From: Actinomyces succiniciruminis
GTDB lineage: Bacteria; Actinomycetota; Actinomycetes; Actinomycetales; Actinomycetaceae
Reading direction: 5' to 3'
Assembly (NCBI RefSeq): GCF_900002405.1
Contig: NZ_LK995470.1
Coordinates: 62,001 to 126,000 of the forward strand
Length of the DNA stretch: 64,000 bases
Both the position numbers and the translations under genes were made by a program. Under the pieces are notes generated by a model. That model was given only the letters and a program-made list of their open reading frames with translations. It did not search any database and was not told where the DNA came from. Below, one piece after another: positions 7,664 through 15,322 of the stretch; position 1 is the first letter of the stretch; every line of letters begins with the position of its first letter.

Positions 7664-9307
7664 TCAGAATTGCACGTCAGCCAGGTTCTGGCTCTCAGGC
7701 CCGCCGCCCAGGTCGGCGCGGGTGATGATCTGCGCGGGCGGGGGCGGCACCACGGGCTCGGGCGCCCCACCACCGCACTTCTCCAGCCCGTACAGGGCAC
7801 ACGTCTCAGCGATCACGGGAGCGATGTCGGTCACCGACCGCACCCGCGACCACGCGTCGTTCTCCGCATACCGGGCCGTCACCCCGCCCTCGATCCCCAG
7901 GCGGGCAACAGGCTGCGCCACGGTCACCAGCTGGCCGTCACGCACCCGGTCGCGGAACCGGCCGGTCGCGATGCCGACGGTCGACCCGTCGATCGGGTGC
8001 ACCGTCAGCCCCGCAGCCTCCAACGGCTCCACGAACTCCAGGGCCGGGCAGCCCTTGGACTGCAACGCGACCTCAAAGTGACCGGACTCCTCAGCGAGAT
8101 CAGCCAGCCAGGAGGGCAGCCACATCATCCCGGCACGCTGCGCACGCACCGTGACGAACGGGCGCCCATCCGACAGGAACACGGCCGCGGCCACGTAGGT
8201 CATCCGCCGATCCAGCGACGTGTCCACGCCCCACACGGTGCGGGCACCCGCAGGGATCAGAGCCGCGACCTCGGAGGCCGGCATCACCGTCTCATCCCAC
8301 GCCTTGGGGGAGATGTAGGTAGGCACGCGGGCCGCGACCCACTGGCACAGCACCTCCGTGCGATAGTCCGCCTCCTCCATGGACGCAGCGTCGGACAGGC
8401 ACTGCTCCACTGTGATCGCCGACCCATGACCGATCGACGGGTTCGCCGCCAAGATGCCCTCGACGTCGTCCAGAGAGCAGTCATCGGGCGCCGACCACTC
8501 GAACAAACCGACGGTCGTGTCCCGCCCAGAGGCCACGTACTCGTCGATGCTCATCGCCCCGGCGCCGACCGTCTTGTCCCACTCGGCCAGGTTCTCCAAG
8601 GCCACATCACGCTGCTTCTTCAGCACCACCGACGCCGGCGTGCCCGCGTTCGAGACGCCCCACAGCTGCCCGGACCAGAACGATTTCGTCGTCTGGCTGG
8701 TCGCGTTCCACGCCGCCCAGTTCTCCTGCTCGCGCAGCTCGTCCATGAGCACCCGGGCGGCTGGCTTCCCTCGCGCCGACTTGGCAGCCCGGATCTCGTA
8801 GTGCGCCTGCGAGCGCGCAAGAATCCGCTCCTTGCCGTTCGTGTCGGTCACCTTCGCGGTGACCGCCTGCAAGGCCGGGATCGCCAGATCCTCCGCCTCG
8901 GGTGTCTCCGGGTCCGGGTCACACCAGGTCTTCACCCGCTCCCACGGGCCACGCGCAATATCGAGGTTCTGCGCAGTGCCCACGATCTTGAAGTCCATCG
9001 GCGGCACCCGGCGCGGATACCGCAGCGAATCCACGAACAGCCACCACGACGCCAGCACGGTCGCCAAGAGACTCTTGCCGTTCTGCCTCGCGACCAGCAC
9101 GATCACCCGCCGGAACCGGTAGGCGCCGTCCTCACGCAGCTCCAGCGCGTGGATCAGCAGCCACTGCTGCCAGGGACGCAGCTCCAGCGACAGGAAGTCG
9201 CGGGCGAAGTCGATCACCTCGAAGCCGAGCGAAGTCTCGGGCGTGAGCTCACGCAGAGGCTTGGTCCACAACCGCGGCTCGGTATGACCCTGCACCGGCT
9301 CAGCCAC
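7664..9307 (-). CDS. terL: Terminase large subunit
   Basis: A 547-residue DNA packaging motor. The ATPase domain has a Walker A-like VARQNGKS at residues 72-79 and a Walker B VLMDE at 186-190. The nuclease domain begins near WGVDTSLDRR with Asp362 as a likely metal ligand. The length is normal for phage large terminases. The start is a GTG at 9307, six bases after the small terminase stop. It cuts concatemers and translocates DNA into the prohead through the portal encoded next door. Confidence 0.92.
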   Translation of the reverse strand: MAEPVQGHTEPRLWTKPLRELTPETSLGFEVIDFARDFLSLELRPWQQWLLIHALELREDGAYRFRRVIVLVARQNGKSLLATVLASWWLFVDSLRYPRRVPPMDFKIVGTAQNLDIARGPWERVKTWCDPDPETPEAEDLAIPALQAVTAKVTDTNGKERILARSQAHYEIRAAKSARGKPAARVLMDELREQENWAAWNATSQTTKSFWSGQLWGVSNAGTPASVVLKKQRDVALENLAEWDKTVGAGAMSIDEYVASGRDTTVGLFEWSAPDDCSLDDVEGILAANPSIGHGSAITVEQCLSDAASMEEADYRTEVLCQWVAARVPTYISPKAWDETVMPASEVAALIPAGARTVWGVDTSLDRRMTYVAAAVFLSDGRPFVTVRAQRAGMMWLPSWLADLAEESGHFEVALQSKGCPALEFVEPLEAAGLTVHPIDGSTVGIATGRFRDRVRDGQLVTVAQPVARLGIEGGVTARYAENDAWSRVRSVTDIAPVIAETCALYGLEKCGGGAPEPVVPPPPAQIITRADLGGGPESQNLADVQF

Positions 9308-9313
9308 CGACCA

Positions 9314-9928
9314 TCACCCTCCTGCGCGCTTAGCCATCCACTTGCCCAGATCCGTCACCGGCGCCTCATCGGCCGCCTGGACCGCGTCGACGGCCTGCAC
9401 CACGGGCGTCAGACCGAGCTCACGCACCGCCTTCAAATACGAGGGGATCGGACCATAGGCGGCGCGCCGCAGCGCCTCACCACCTGCACGCTGTGCCTCA
9501 TCAATGATCCACGCCAGCGTCATCGTGGCCGCCACCGCACCCTTGAACCGCTCCTGATCCCTCACATCCGGGGCAGCCGCGAGCGCCTTGCGGGTCGCCT
9601 CGACCATGTACCCGTCCCGTCGGCGGGGCGGAGCCTCCATCCGGCCGGCCAGGCGCGACATCGCCTCCAGCGCGCGCCGCTCCACCGCGAGCGCCGGATG
9701 CGGTACCGGCTCGCCCTTAGCGTTGCCGACGATCAGGCCCTCCTCGTCAACCCGGGCGCGCGCCCTGCGGGCGATGGCGACCTGCTGGGCGTACTCCTCC
9801 AGCAGCGGGCCGGCAATCCGCTCCGGGCACGGCCCGTAGGCGGCGATCACCTCACGCCATGCGGCCTTAGCGTCCTCAGACAAGGACTCCGGAGGCTTCG
9901 GGGGCTCCTTGCGCGTCTTGTTGCCCAT
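9314..9928 (-). CDS. terS: Terminase small subunit (P27 family)
   Basis: A 204-residue protein directly upstream of the large terminase. It shows the P27-type layout: a basic, proline-rich N-terminus, LSEDAKAAWREVIAAYG, a helical EYAQQVAIARRARARV stretch and the GEPVPHPALAVERRA segment. It recognises the packaging site and stimulates the large subunit. The ATG at 9928 follows GGGAACGGGGGCG, a G-rich but non-ideal ribosome site. The upstream 100 bases hold iterated CGTTTTCC motifs that could be its binding site. Confidence 0.85.
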   Translation of the reverse strand: MGNKTRKEPPKPPESLSEDAKAAWREVIAAYGPCPERIAGPLLEEYAQQVAIARRARARVDEEGLIVGNAKGEPVPHPALAVERRALEAMSRLAGRMEAPPRRRDGYMVEATRKALAAAPDVRDQERFKGAVAATMTLAWIIDEAQRAGGEALRRAAYGPIPSYLKAVRELGLTPVVQAVDAVQAADEAPVTDLGKWMAKRAGG

Positions 9929-9954
9929 TTCGCCCCCGTTCCCGATCAGAATCG

Positions 9955-10015
9955 CCGTTTTCCGACCACGACCGGCGTTTTCCGGCCTGTTCCGCCTCGT
10001 TTTCGCTTTTTTCCG
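9955..10015. repeat. Clustered CGTTTTCC-type repeats upstream of the small terminase gene
   Basis: CCGTTTTCCG (9955-9964), GCGTTTTCCGG (9975-9985), CGTTTTCG (9998-10005) and a TTTTTTCCG run at about 10007-10015 follow each other at about 20-base spacing in otherwise GC-rich, non-coding sequence. Short iterated sites next to small terminase genes are typical of packaging recognition (cosB or pac) sites. No function is proven. A short open frame also crosses the region but lacks a ribosome site. Confidence 0.45.
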
Positions 10016-10054
10016 TCATCTACTCGCCATTTCCGGCCCCGTTTCGGGCAGGAA

Positions 10055-10399
10055 TCAGGCCGGAATGATGGGCGCCGGACGGATCACTACGCCTGATGCG
10101 TCCGCCGCCCGGATAGCAGCAGACCGGCGGACGTGCACCTCACGCTGCAACTGCCTCAGGGAGCCCGACCAGCCCGAGCGGGCCGCGAGCGCGACGGCGG
10201 TCATGCGCGGCCAGGCGGCCAGCAGCTCGTCGACCGCGGCGCCTTCGATGTCGTAGCGGCGCTGCCGCCGGTAGGACAGGGCGGCATCCGGTGCGAGGGC
10301 CCGGTACACGCTGGAGCGCGAGCAGCCGATCTGGCGGGCGATCGCCGAGGGGCCGAGCCCCTGGGCGGACAGTCGCCTGATGGCGGCTCGATCATGCAT
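10055..10399 (-). CDS. Helix-turn-helix DNA-binding protein
   Basis: A 114-residue basic protein if begun at the ATG at 10399; an alternative ATG at 10432 adds eleven residues. Residues about 4-35 form a helix-turn-helix of the resolvase/Sigma70 region 4 type (AIRRLSAQGLGPSAIARQIGCSRSSVYRAL). The rest is arginine-rich. It lies between the HNH and small terminase genes, a place often used by an accessory DNA-binding packaging or regulatory protein. The target is unknown. Confidence 0.68.
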   Translation of the reverse strand: MHDRAAIRRLSAQGLGPSAIARQIGCSRSSVYRALAPDAALSYRRQRRYDIEGAAVDELLAAWPRMTAVALAARSGWSGSLRQLQREVHVRRSAAIRAADASGVVIRPAPIIPA

Positions 10400-10444
10400 C
10401 CTGAGTGCCCCGTTTTCGTGTCGTATCCGCATGATTCCGCGCCA

Positions 10445-10465
10445 CCCGGGGGCTGAAACCCCGGG
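10445..10465. other. GC-rich hairpin between HNH and HTH genes
   Basis: CCCGGGG (10445-10451) and CCCCGGG (10459-10465) can pair around a seven-base loop. The 185-base gap it lies in has no credible gene. No U-run follows on either strand, so a structured leader or part of a cos region is as likely as a terminator. Confidence 0.4.
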
Positions 10466-10584
10466 GAGAGAGGATCAGCGCGCGCGGGAGGTGTGCCGCC
10501 CCGGCCCCACGTGGATTTTTCCCGCGCGCCGCGCTCACCGGCCCTCGTCGAGGCGGCACAGCTGACGGCGTCCCGCCGGGCTGG

Positions 10585-10905
10585 TCACCACCAGGCAGGC
10601 ACCTCATCACCGAGGTCACCCGTCGGCGCCACGTTGCCGCGCGCCGCGTTGCACCGGCGATGCGAGTGCGCGAAGTTCGATGGGTCCTCCTGCAGATCCG
10701 GGCGCAGCGACACAGCGATGACGTGGTCCAGCTCATGGGAATCCTCAGTGCTGCCAGGAGCGGCGTCGTAGTCGATACGCTGCTTACAGATCCAGCACAC
10801 CGACTCCGCGCGAGTCGCCGGGTCAGCATCCAGACGCTTCCCCTGCTGGTAGAACTCCTCGCGCAATTTCGCGAACCGGCGGGTACTACGACGAGCGGAA
10901 GCCAC
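10585..10905 (-). CDS. Phage HNH endonuclease
   Basis: A 106-residue HNH nuclease. Visible motifs are the zinc pair C37-x2-C40, HELDHVIAVS at 58-67 with the catalytic His, and NFAHSHRRCNAARG at 77-90 completing the fold. In HK97-like cos phages an HNH protein encoded beside the terminases is needed with the large terminase for cutting at cos. Its neighbours here fit that role. It is the first gene of the late block, with a promoter-like sequence about 90 bases upstream. Confidence 0.9.
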   Translation of the reverse strand: MASARRSTRRFAKLREEFYQQGKRLDADPATRAESVCWICKQRIDYDAAPGSTEDSHELDHVIAVSLRPDLQEDPSNFAHSHRRCNAARGNVAPTGDLGDEVPAWW

Positions 10906-10994
10906 CAGTCACCACCACCCAGACAGCAAGCAAGCCCCGAACCAATATGGTCGAGGCTTTGGCTAGCGGGCGCAGCTGTCCCGCTGGCAGGCAT

Positions 10995-11022
10995 GTTATA
11001 AGCGCCAGGCGGGCGGCGGCAA
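10995..11022 (-). promoter_or_regulatory. Candidate late promoter (TTGCCG-N16-TATAAC)
   Basis: On the minus strand TTGCCG (11022-11017) is followed after 16 bases by TATAAC (11000-10995). It is placed in the only sizeable gap between the early operon and the HNH/terminase/structural genes. The leader to the HNH start at 10905 would be about 80-90 bases. The -10 box is good and the -35 box fair. Whether a phage activator is needed is unknown. Confidence 0.4.
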
Positions 11023-11029
11023 GCATTGG

Positions 11030-11251
11030 CTAGGTGACACGCCGACGGCGGGCTCGGCGGCGCGGCGTAGCGGCGTCAGCGGCGAGCACGTCGGCGATCG
11101 CCACCCACACCTCGCGATGGCCGCCGTCGCCCAGGCGGATGGCCCGCACCCGGCCCGACCGGACCCACGCCCGGATGGTGGCGGCAGGCCGGGACCCGAG
11201 CAGCCGGGGCACGTCGGCCAGCCGCTCCCACTGCTCACCGTCGACGATCAC
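11030..11251 (-). CDS. Small helix-turn-helix (excisionase-like) protein
   Basis: A 73-residue protein starting at the GTG at 11251, which overlaps the preceding stop (GTGA) and follows CGGAGG. The core LADVPRLLGSRPAATIRAWVRSGRV (a MerR/excisionase-type wing-helix with substitution for the usual tyrosine) is followed by a wing RAIRLGDGGHREVWVAI and an arginine-rich end. It could be a late regulator acting at the promoter-like site just downstream, or a DNA-bending factor. Function unassigned. Confidence 0.66.
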   Translation of the reverse strand: MIVDGEQWERLADVPRLLGSRPAATIRAWVRSGRVRAIRLGDGGHREVWVAIADVLAADAATPRRRARRRRVT

Positions 11252-12039
11252 GTCCCAGCCTCCGGGGCGTCGTCGGGGCCGGCGGCCATGCGGGCCACAG
11301 CCACCGCCCACGATCGGGCGCGTGCCCAGTCCTCCTCCGACAGCACCGCACCGCACGCCGGCGCCGAACAGGACACCTGCAGGGAGCCGCGCTCCACACG
11401 CGGCGGGTGCAGCACCAGCGAGCGGCGCCCACACCTGGGGCACCTCACCGTCGTGATCCGACGGTCCGGCTCCTCCACCGGCCACGCGGCCGACACCCGA
11501 GCCACAGCCGGGCCCAGGTCCTCCACCATGTCCCCAGCCCACGACTGGGCAGCGCACCACGACAGATGCGGCCCCAGCCAGTCAGCCAGGTACCGGGCGG
11601 CTCCAGGCGAGCGCACCCCGGCCACCGCCTCGCCGTCATCGGTCAGCCACAGCCCCGGCGGCCGCGGGACAGCGAGCCCACGGTCGCCGGCCACCTGATC
11701 ACACCAGGCAGCCAGCATCCCCACCAGATCATCCGCAGCCCCAAGCGCCTGCGAATACAGCGCCCTCGGCCCCGGAGGCACGACCCCACCACCAGCCTGG
11801 CCGGACGGGGACGGCACCGACGGCGCCGCCACCGCACACAGGTGCTCCACCAACGACGGCAGCGTACGCACCGCCGACTGCAGACGCCCCCAACACCGGC
11901 CACACAGCACGCCCTCCACCACCGGCCGAGGCAGACAGCCCAAGCACTCCACCAGCCGGCCGGCCCGGTCGGTGCTGGTGCCGTCGCAGTCCGGGGCGTG
12001 CATGCCCCGGATCGTGCAGCCACAAACACAGGATGTCAT
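11248..12039 (-). CDS. Cysteine-rich zinc-ribbon phage protein
   Basis: A 263-residue protein from the ATG at 12039, which overlaps the previous stop (ATGA). Cysteine clusters lie at the N-terminus (CVCGCTI, CLGC, CGRC) and near the C-terminus (CPRCGRRSL and CSAPACG), suggesting two zinc-binding ends separated by a helical middle. The final ribbon resembles those of DNA- or RNA-binding proteins. It lies directly after the replication-organiser-like gene and could assist replication or late transcription, but no known family was recognised. Confidence 0.66.
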   Translation of the reverse strand: MTSCVCGCTIRGMHAPDCDGTSTDRAGRLVECLGCLPRPVVEGVLCGRCWGRLQSAVRTLPSLVEHLCAVAAPSVPSPSGQAGGGVVPPGPRALYSQALGAADDLVGMLAAWCDQVAGDRGLAVPRPPGLWLTDDGEAVAGVRSPGAARYLADWLGPHLSWCAAQSWAGDMVEDLGPAVARVSAAWPVEEPDRRITTVRCPRCGRRSLVLHPPRVERGSLQVSCSAPACGAVLSEEDWARARSWAVAVARMAAGPDDAPEAGT

Positions 12040-13559
12040 TGGAGTTCTTCTTCCTGGCATAGGCGGCAGGGGATTCGGTCGCCGTGGGTCGGGCAGGTGG
12101 TGGGCTTCTTCTTGGCTCTCCTGCGCCGGCGGCGGGACCTGCCGGTGCCGCCGTCTGGTGCCGTGCCGTCCCATGCCATGCCCTGCCGTGCCAGGCCATC
12201 CCATGCCGTCCCATGCCATGCCAGCGCGCGTGCGCCCGTGAGAGCGCGCGCACGGCCGTGCGCGCCCGTACGCGCGTACGCGTACGCGAGGGCGGCATCA
12301 AGCATGGTCTGCTGGTCGGGAGTGAGGCTCTTGCCCGTGTGAGCGGCCATGGCGGCCACGGCCAGATCGGCTGGCAACGGGGCGCCGAAGCATGCCTCCA
12401 GCGCCTCCAGAACGCCGATCCTGGAGATCCTGTCGACCCCGGGGGCCGGTTGGGCGGGCACAGGCGCAGCGGTGCCCTGAGTCGCCGAGGAGCCCTGCAC
12501 GGGCGCATCCTGGGGGCGCGCAGACCCGGAATTGGGCAGACTCCTCCCTGGGAATGCCGGGGCGGGGTCTTGTCTGCCAGGCGGCTCCAGGGGCGCCATG
12601 GGCTCAGGCACGCCGGCGGGAGCGGTCGGGCTGTCCCCGACGGCACCAGTTGTGGGCGGCTCAGCAGACCCTGATGGGTGCGATCCACGCCCCTCCCATC
12701 CCACTGCGGGAGGAGCGGCGAGCGGCTCAGCAGACCCTGATGGGTGCGATCTACGCTCGCCCTCCTCCCGGGCAGGATGGGAGTCGGTGTCGGTGAAGAG
12801 CACTCCGTCCGTGTCCAGCGGCCACTGGTCACGTCCGAGCATGGCGTCGAGTAGCCCTGCGTACCCTCCAGGGTGCGAGCTTGCTCGACGCCGCTCCAAC
12901 GCGGCACGGTGAGCGTCGGTCAGGTGGAGTGTTAGCCCGGCCGCCGCCGGGGTGCGCTGACCCTTGACACGGTTACAGCGCCTGTGGGAGATCACCAGGT
13001 TGTCCACACCCAGCGGCTTGGGAATGACATGGTCGACCTCAGCGGCCATGTCGCCCTTGACCGTGGTGCGACGTACGGGCTTGCCGCAGTAGGCGCACAA
13101 CGCCTCCAGCGGGGCCCCTTGGGGCTGGCCTGGCAGCCGGTCGCGCTGCCACACCTCCTGCTTAAGGCGGGGGTCGTTGCGCTCGGCCTGCAGCGCGCGA
13201 GCCTCCCGCTCCTCATCGCCGGTCTTCTTGTGGTAGTGGCGCCAGTCGTGGAACACGTACTGGCCCGGGGCGGCGTCCGGACACCGCCCGTAGGGGCACG
13301 GGTGCTCCACGTCGTGCCACAGGCCCTCCTCGACCAGCACCCTGGCCAGGCGAGGAGCGACCTCGGGGTCCTCGACCAGGGCTAGCACGTCGAAGGTGGT
13401 CAGCATGCCGGTGGCGTAGCCGGCCTTGACCTGGGAGCCGGCCATCATCCACAGCAGTCCCGCACCCCAGGCGTCCGCATCGCCCTGGCGGCCCCGGCGC
13501 ATCAGCGCCCGGAACTTGCGGTTCTGGAACAGCTGATCATCCACCAACATGTACGACAA
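12036..13559 (-). CDS. Replication organiser-like protein with internal HNH domain
   Basis: About 507 residues. The TTG at 13559 is preferred because AGGAGGTG stands seven bases before it; the ATG nine bases further has poor spacing. The beginning SYMLVDDQLFQNRKFRALMRRG resembles phage replisome-organiser proteins. Residues about 155-200 form an HNH unit (CAYCGKP, VDHVIPKP, SHRRCNRVKG). A proline/serine-rich linker with an in-frame duplication follows, then a helical block, a repetitive GHRARALTGARAL region and a zinc-like end (CPTHGDRIPCRLC). It may initiate replication from repeats within its own gene. Confidence 0.65.
   Translation of the reverse strand: MSYMLVDDQLFQNRKFRALMRRGRQGDADAWGAGLLWMMAGSQVKAGYATGMLTTFDVLALVEDPEVAPRLARVLVEEGLWHDVEHPCPYGRCPDAAPGQYVFHDWRHYHKKTGDEEREARALQAERNDPRLKQEVWQRDRLPGQPQGAPLEALCAYCGKPVRRTTVKGDMAAEVDHVIPKPLGVDNLVISHRRCNRVKGQRTPAAAGLTLHLTDAHRAALERRRASSHPGGYAGLLDAMLGRDQWPLDTDGVLFTDTDSHPAREEGERRSHPSGSAEPLAAPPAVGWEGRGSHPSGSAEPPTTGAVGDSPTAPAGVPEPMAPLEPPGRQDPAPAFPGRSLPNSGSARPQDAPVQGSSATQGTAAPVPAQPAPGVDRISRIGVLEALEACFGAPLPADLAVAAMAAHTGKSLTPDQQTMLDAALAYAYARTGAHGRARALTGARALAWHGTAWDGLARQGMAWDGTAPDGGTGRSRRRRRRAKKKPTTCPTHGDRIPCRLCQEEELQ
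12164..12289. repeat. Dense short repeats and palindromes inside the replication-organiser gene
   Basis: TGCCGTCCCATGCCATGCC occurs at 12164-12182 and again at 12204-12222, 40 bases apart, among further CCATGCC units. It is followed by a purine/pyrimidine-alternating tract with palindromes such as CGTACGCGCGTACG (about 12266-12289). The tract is translated, but encodes low-complexity residues, so the DNA may be under its own constraint. Many phages keep their origin within the initiator gene. An origin is a hypothesis only. Confidence 0.5.
12656..12751. repeat. 30-bp direct repeat inside the replication-organiser gene
   Basis: A 30-base sequence at 12656-12685, beginning GCGGCTCAGCAGACC, recurs exactly at 12722-12751. 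The offset of 66 bases is 22 codons, so the protein carries a duplicated SHPSGSAEP-type segment in its linker. Identity over 30 bases points to a recent duplication or to selection on the DNA. Confidence 0.85.
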
Positions 13560-13653
13560 ACGCGGACACCTCCTCCAAGGCAGCAAGACAAAACGGACAA
13601 CAGCGGCACGCAACCTACGGGGGGGCCGCGAGCGCAAAGCGGCACGAGCGGCA

Positions 13654-14220
13654 TCAGCGCCTCCGACGACGGCGCTTGACCGGACCGGACGGCTGGGGGG
13701 CGGCCTCGTCCTCGACGAGCGTGTCCGCGGCTACCAGGCACTGGGCGAGCAGCTCCCGGGTCTCCGCAAGCTTCCGCTCGGGGCCGACGTCGGCGTGGTC
13801 GATCACCCAGATCGAATCCTCCACGCGGGTCAAGAACAGCTCGATATCCCGGGCGATGTTGCGGGCACGGTCGCGGTGCTTGCCGGGCAGAAGATCTGCG
13901 ATGCGGCGCAGATAGGCGGCGTCGGGATCTGTCAGTCCCGCAGCGCTGCCTTGCGGGGCGGGCCGGTAGGCGGAGTCGAAGGTGTCCGGCTCGCGGGGGT
14001 AGTACTCGCCTGGCACGCCGCGGATAATCCAGTCCCCGGGGCAGGCAAGCATGGAGCTCTCCGGGGAGTCGACGCATAGCTGGCCCTCCACAGAGACGGT
14101 CACCAGGGCATCCTCAGCCCATCGCGCGATGGCATCAAGGCACTCCTCGCTGCCGTCCCATTGGATGGCTTCGGTGACGACTGGGCGTTTGATGTACCGA
14201 CCGGGTTCGGTGGCGGTCAT
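13654..14220 (-). CDS. Conserved phage protein with PGDWIIRGVPGEYYP motif
   Basis: A 188-residue protein from the ATG at 14220, whose first bases overlap the stop of the small membrane gene (ATGA). Residues about 15-80 match a widespread, functionally unknown phage family: an AIQWDGS opening and the PGDWIIRGVPGEYYPREPDTFDSAY core. The C-terminal half is helical, with RRIADLLPGKHRDRARNI, and ends in a run of arginines. It belongs to the leftward early operon. No enzymatic motif is seen. Confidence 0.68.
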   Translation of the reverse strand: MTATEPGRYIKRPVVTEAIQWDGSEECLDAIARWAEDALVTVSVEGQLCVDSPESSMLACPGDWIIRGVPGEYYPREPDTFDSAYRPAPQGSAAGLTDPDAAYLRRIADLLPGKHRDRARNIARDIELFLTRVEDSIWVIDHADVGPERKLAETRELLAQCLVAADTLVEDEAAPQPSGPVKRRRRRR

Positions 14221-14369
14221 AGTGCCCACCGCCAGATGATGATGGTCAGGGCCGCGAGCGCGGAGATGACGGCGGCGCCTAGGCCGGCGAGGACGAGGCC
14301 GCCGATGATTTTGCCGATCACGTAGGCGGGTCCCTGGTTGTTGGGCTCGGGTGGTAGGAGAGCTGTCAT
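14217..14369 (-). CDS. 50-residue single-pass membrane protein
   Basis: A small gene with ATG at 14369, AAAGGA eight bases upstream, and a stop overlapping the next start by four bases. After about 15 polar residues ending in NQGPAY, residues about 17-46 are almost entirely hydrophobic, including a GGLVLAGLGAAVISAL run and an IIIW end, so one membrane helix is expected. Coupling to its neighbour and a good ribosome site support expression. The role is unknown; holin-like or inner-membrane anchoring are possibilities without evidence. Confidence 0.7.
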   Translation of the reverse strand: MTALLPPEPNNQGPAYVIGKIIGGLVLAGLGAAVISALAALTIIIWRWAL

Positions 14370-14396
14370 GGCTGTGGTCCTTTGCTGGTTGGTCGG

Positions 14397-15017
14397 TTAG
14401 TTGGCTGTCTGGTGGTGGCGGTCGCGCTTGTAGGCGGCCAGCTCGTGCACGGTGAGGTAGACGCCGGAGACCGGGTGCCTGGCGACACGGCCCGCCCGGT
14501 AGAGGTCTGACAGCCAGCACAGGGCCGTGGCGGCAGACAAGATCGCGGCCTCACGCGGCACCGGGGCGCAGGCGGTCACCCACAGAGGGCGGGCGTGCTG
14601 GTCGAGCAGCCGGGACCACCACAGGTCCGCCCCCGTGCCCAGGCCGGCCCTGGCGTCTATGGCCGCCTCGGCGTCGGTGTCGGCGTCCATGGCGCGCCAC
14701 TCGCTGATGACGGCGGCCACCTGCGCGGTCCGGTCACGGGCCACCCGCACGCGCGCGCCGCCGTAGCGCATGCCGACAGTGCCGAGCACCCCGCCCAGGG
14801 CGATCACCCGGGACAGGTACTCGGCGATACCCGGCGCGTAGGCGGAGCGCAGCGCCCCGTAGTGGGCGACCAGCAGGCCCGCGCCGATAGCGTCTGACGC
14901 GGCCACACGGGACAGGTACGCGGCCGGGGTGTCGTGGTTCGGCCACTTCCAGTAGTCAGGGGACACCTGAGTCAGGGCGTCATCCCACAGCCGCGCGAGA
15001 TCAGAGACAGTCCTCAC
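14397..15017 (-). CDS. Hypothetical early phage protein
   Basis: A 206-residue, mostly helical, alanine-rich protein beginning MRTVSDLARLWDDAL. The stop of the upstream gene overlaps its start by four bases. A tryptophan-rich spot near residue 20 (YWKWPNHDTP) and two further helical blocks are visible, but no known motif. Third-position G/C is as high as in neighbouring genes, supporting real coding. Function not assigned. Confidence 0.6.
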   Translation of the reverse strand: MRTVSDLARLWDDALTQVSPDYWKWPNHDTPAAYLSRVAASDAIGAGLLVAHYGALRSAYAPGIAEYLSRVIALGGVLGTVGMRYGGARVRVARDRTAQVAAVISEWRAMDADTDAEAAIDARAGLGTGADLWWSRLLDQHARPLWVTACAPVPREAAILSAATALCWLSDLYRAGRVARHPVSGVYLTVHELAAYKRDRHHQTAN

Positions 15018-15322
15018 GTCAACCGCCCGCCCTTCATCTGGTGGCGGGTGTGGCGGCGGGCCTCGCGGTACGCCTCGTGCTTGCAGATGCGGCAGTCACG
15101 CTCGATGACGATGCCTCTGCCGGAGCGGCGGCGGTCACGTACCCGGACCCGGGCGGTGGCGATCGTCCATTCGTGGCCGTGCGCGCAGGTGTCGGGGCCG
15201 CCGGCGTCGGCAAGGCGCTCCAGCAGGGCGTAGGCCACCGAGTCGGGTACCGGCGCGGACGAGGACCCGGCAGGGATCAGACCCGCCAGATCCGTCCCGG
15301 TGATCGTCATACCACTGGTCAT
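15014..15322 (-). CDS. Small phage protein with a CAHGHEW...CRICK zinc-knuckle
   Basis: A 102-residue protein. The C-terminal half holds CAHGHEWT and, about 35 residues on, RDCRICKHEAYREARR, a spacing of Cys/His residues that suggests a single zinc site followed by a basic helix. Small proteins with this C-x-H...C-x2-C knuckle are common in actinophage early operons and may bind nucleic acid. It overlaps the gene downstream by four bases and touches the one upstream. Confidence 0.62.
   Translation of the reverse strand: MTSGMTITGTDLAGLIPAGSSSAPVPDSVAYALLERLADAGGPDTCAHGHEWTIATARVRVRDRRRSGRGIVIERDCRICKHEAYREARRHTRHQMKGGRLT

Noticed and set aside
7313-10096. A 927-codon open frame on the plus strand across terminase and portal genes
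   Set aside because: It is an antisense frame created by high G/C third positions of the real leftward genes; the predicted protein is Arg/His/Pro-rich with no motif, while the opposite strand encodes clear terminases.
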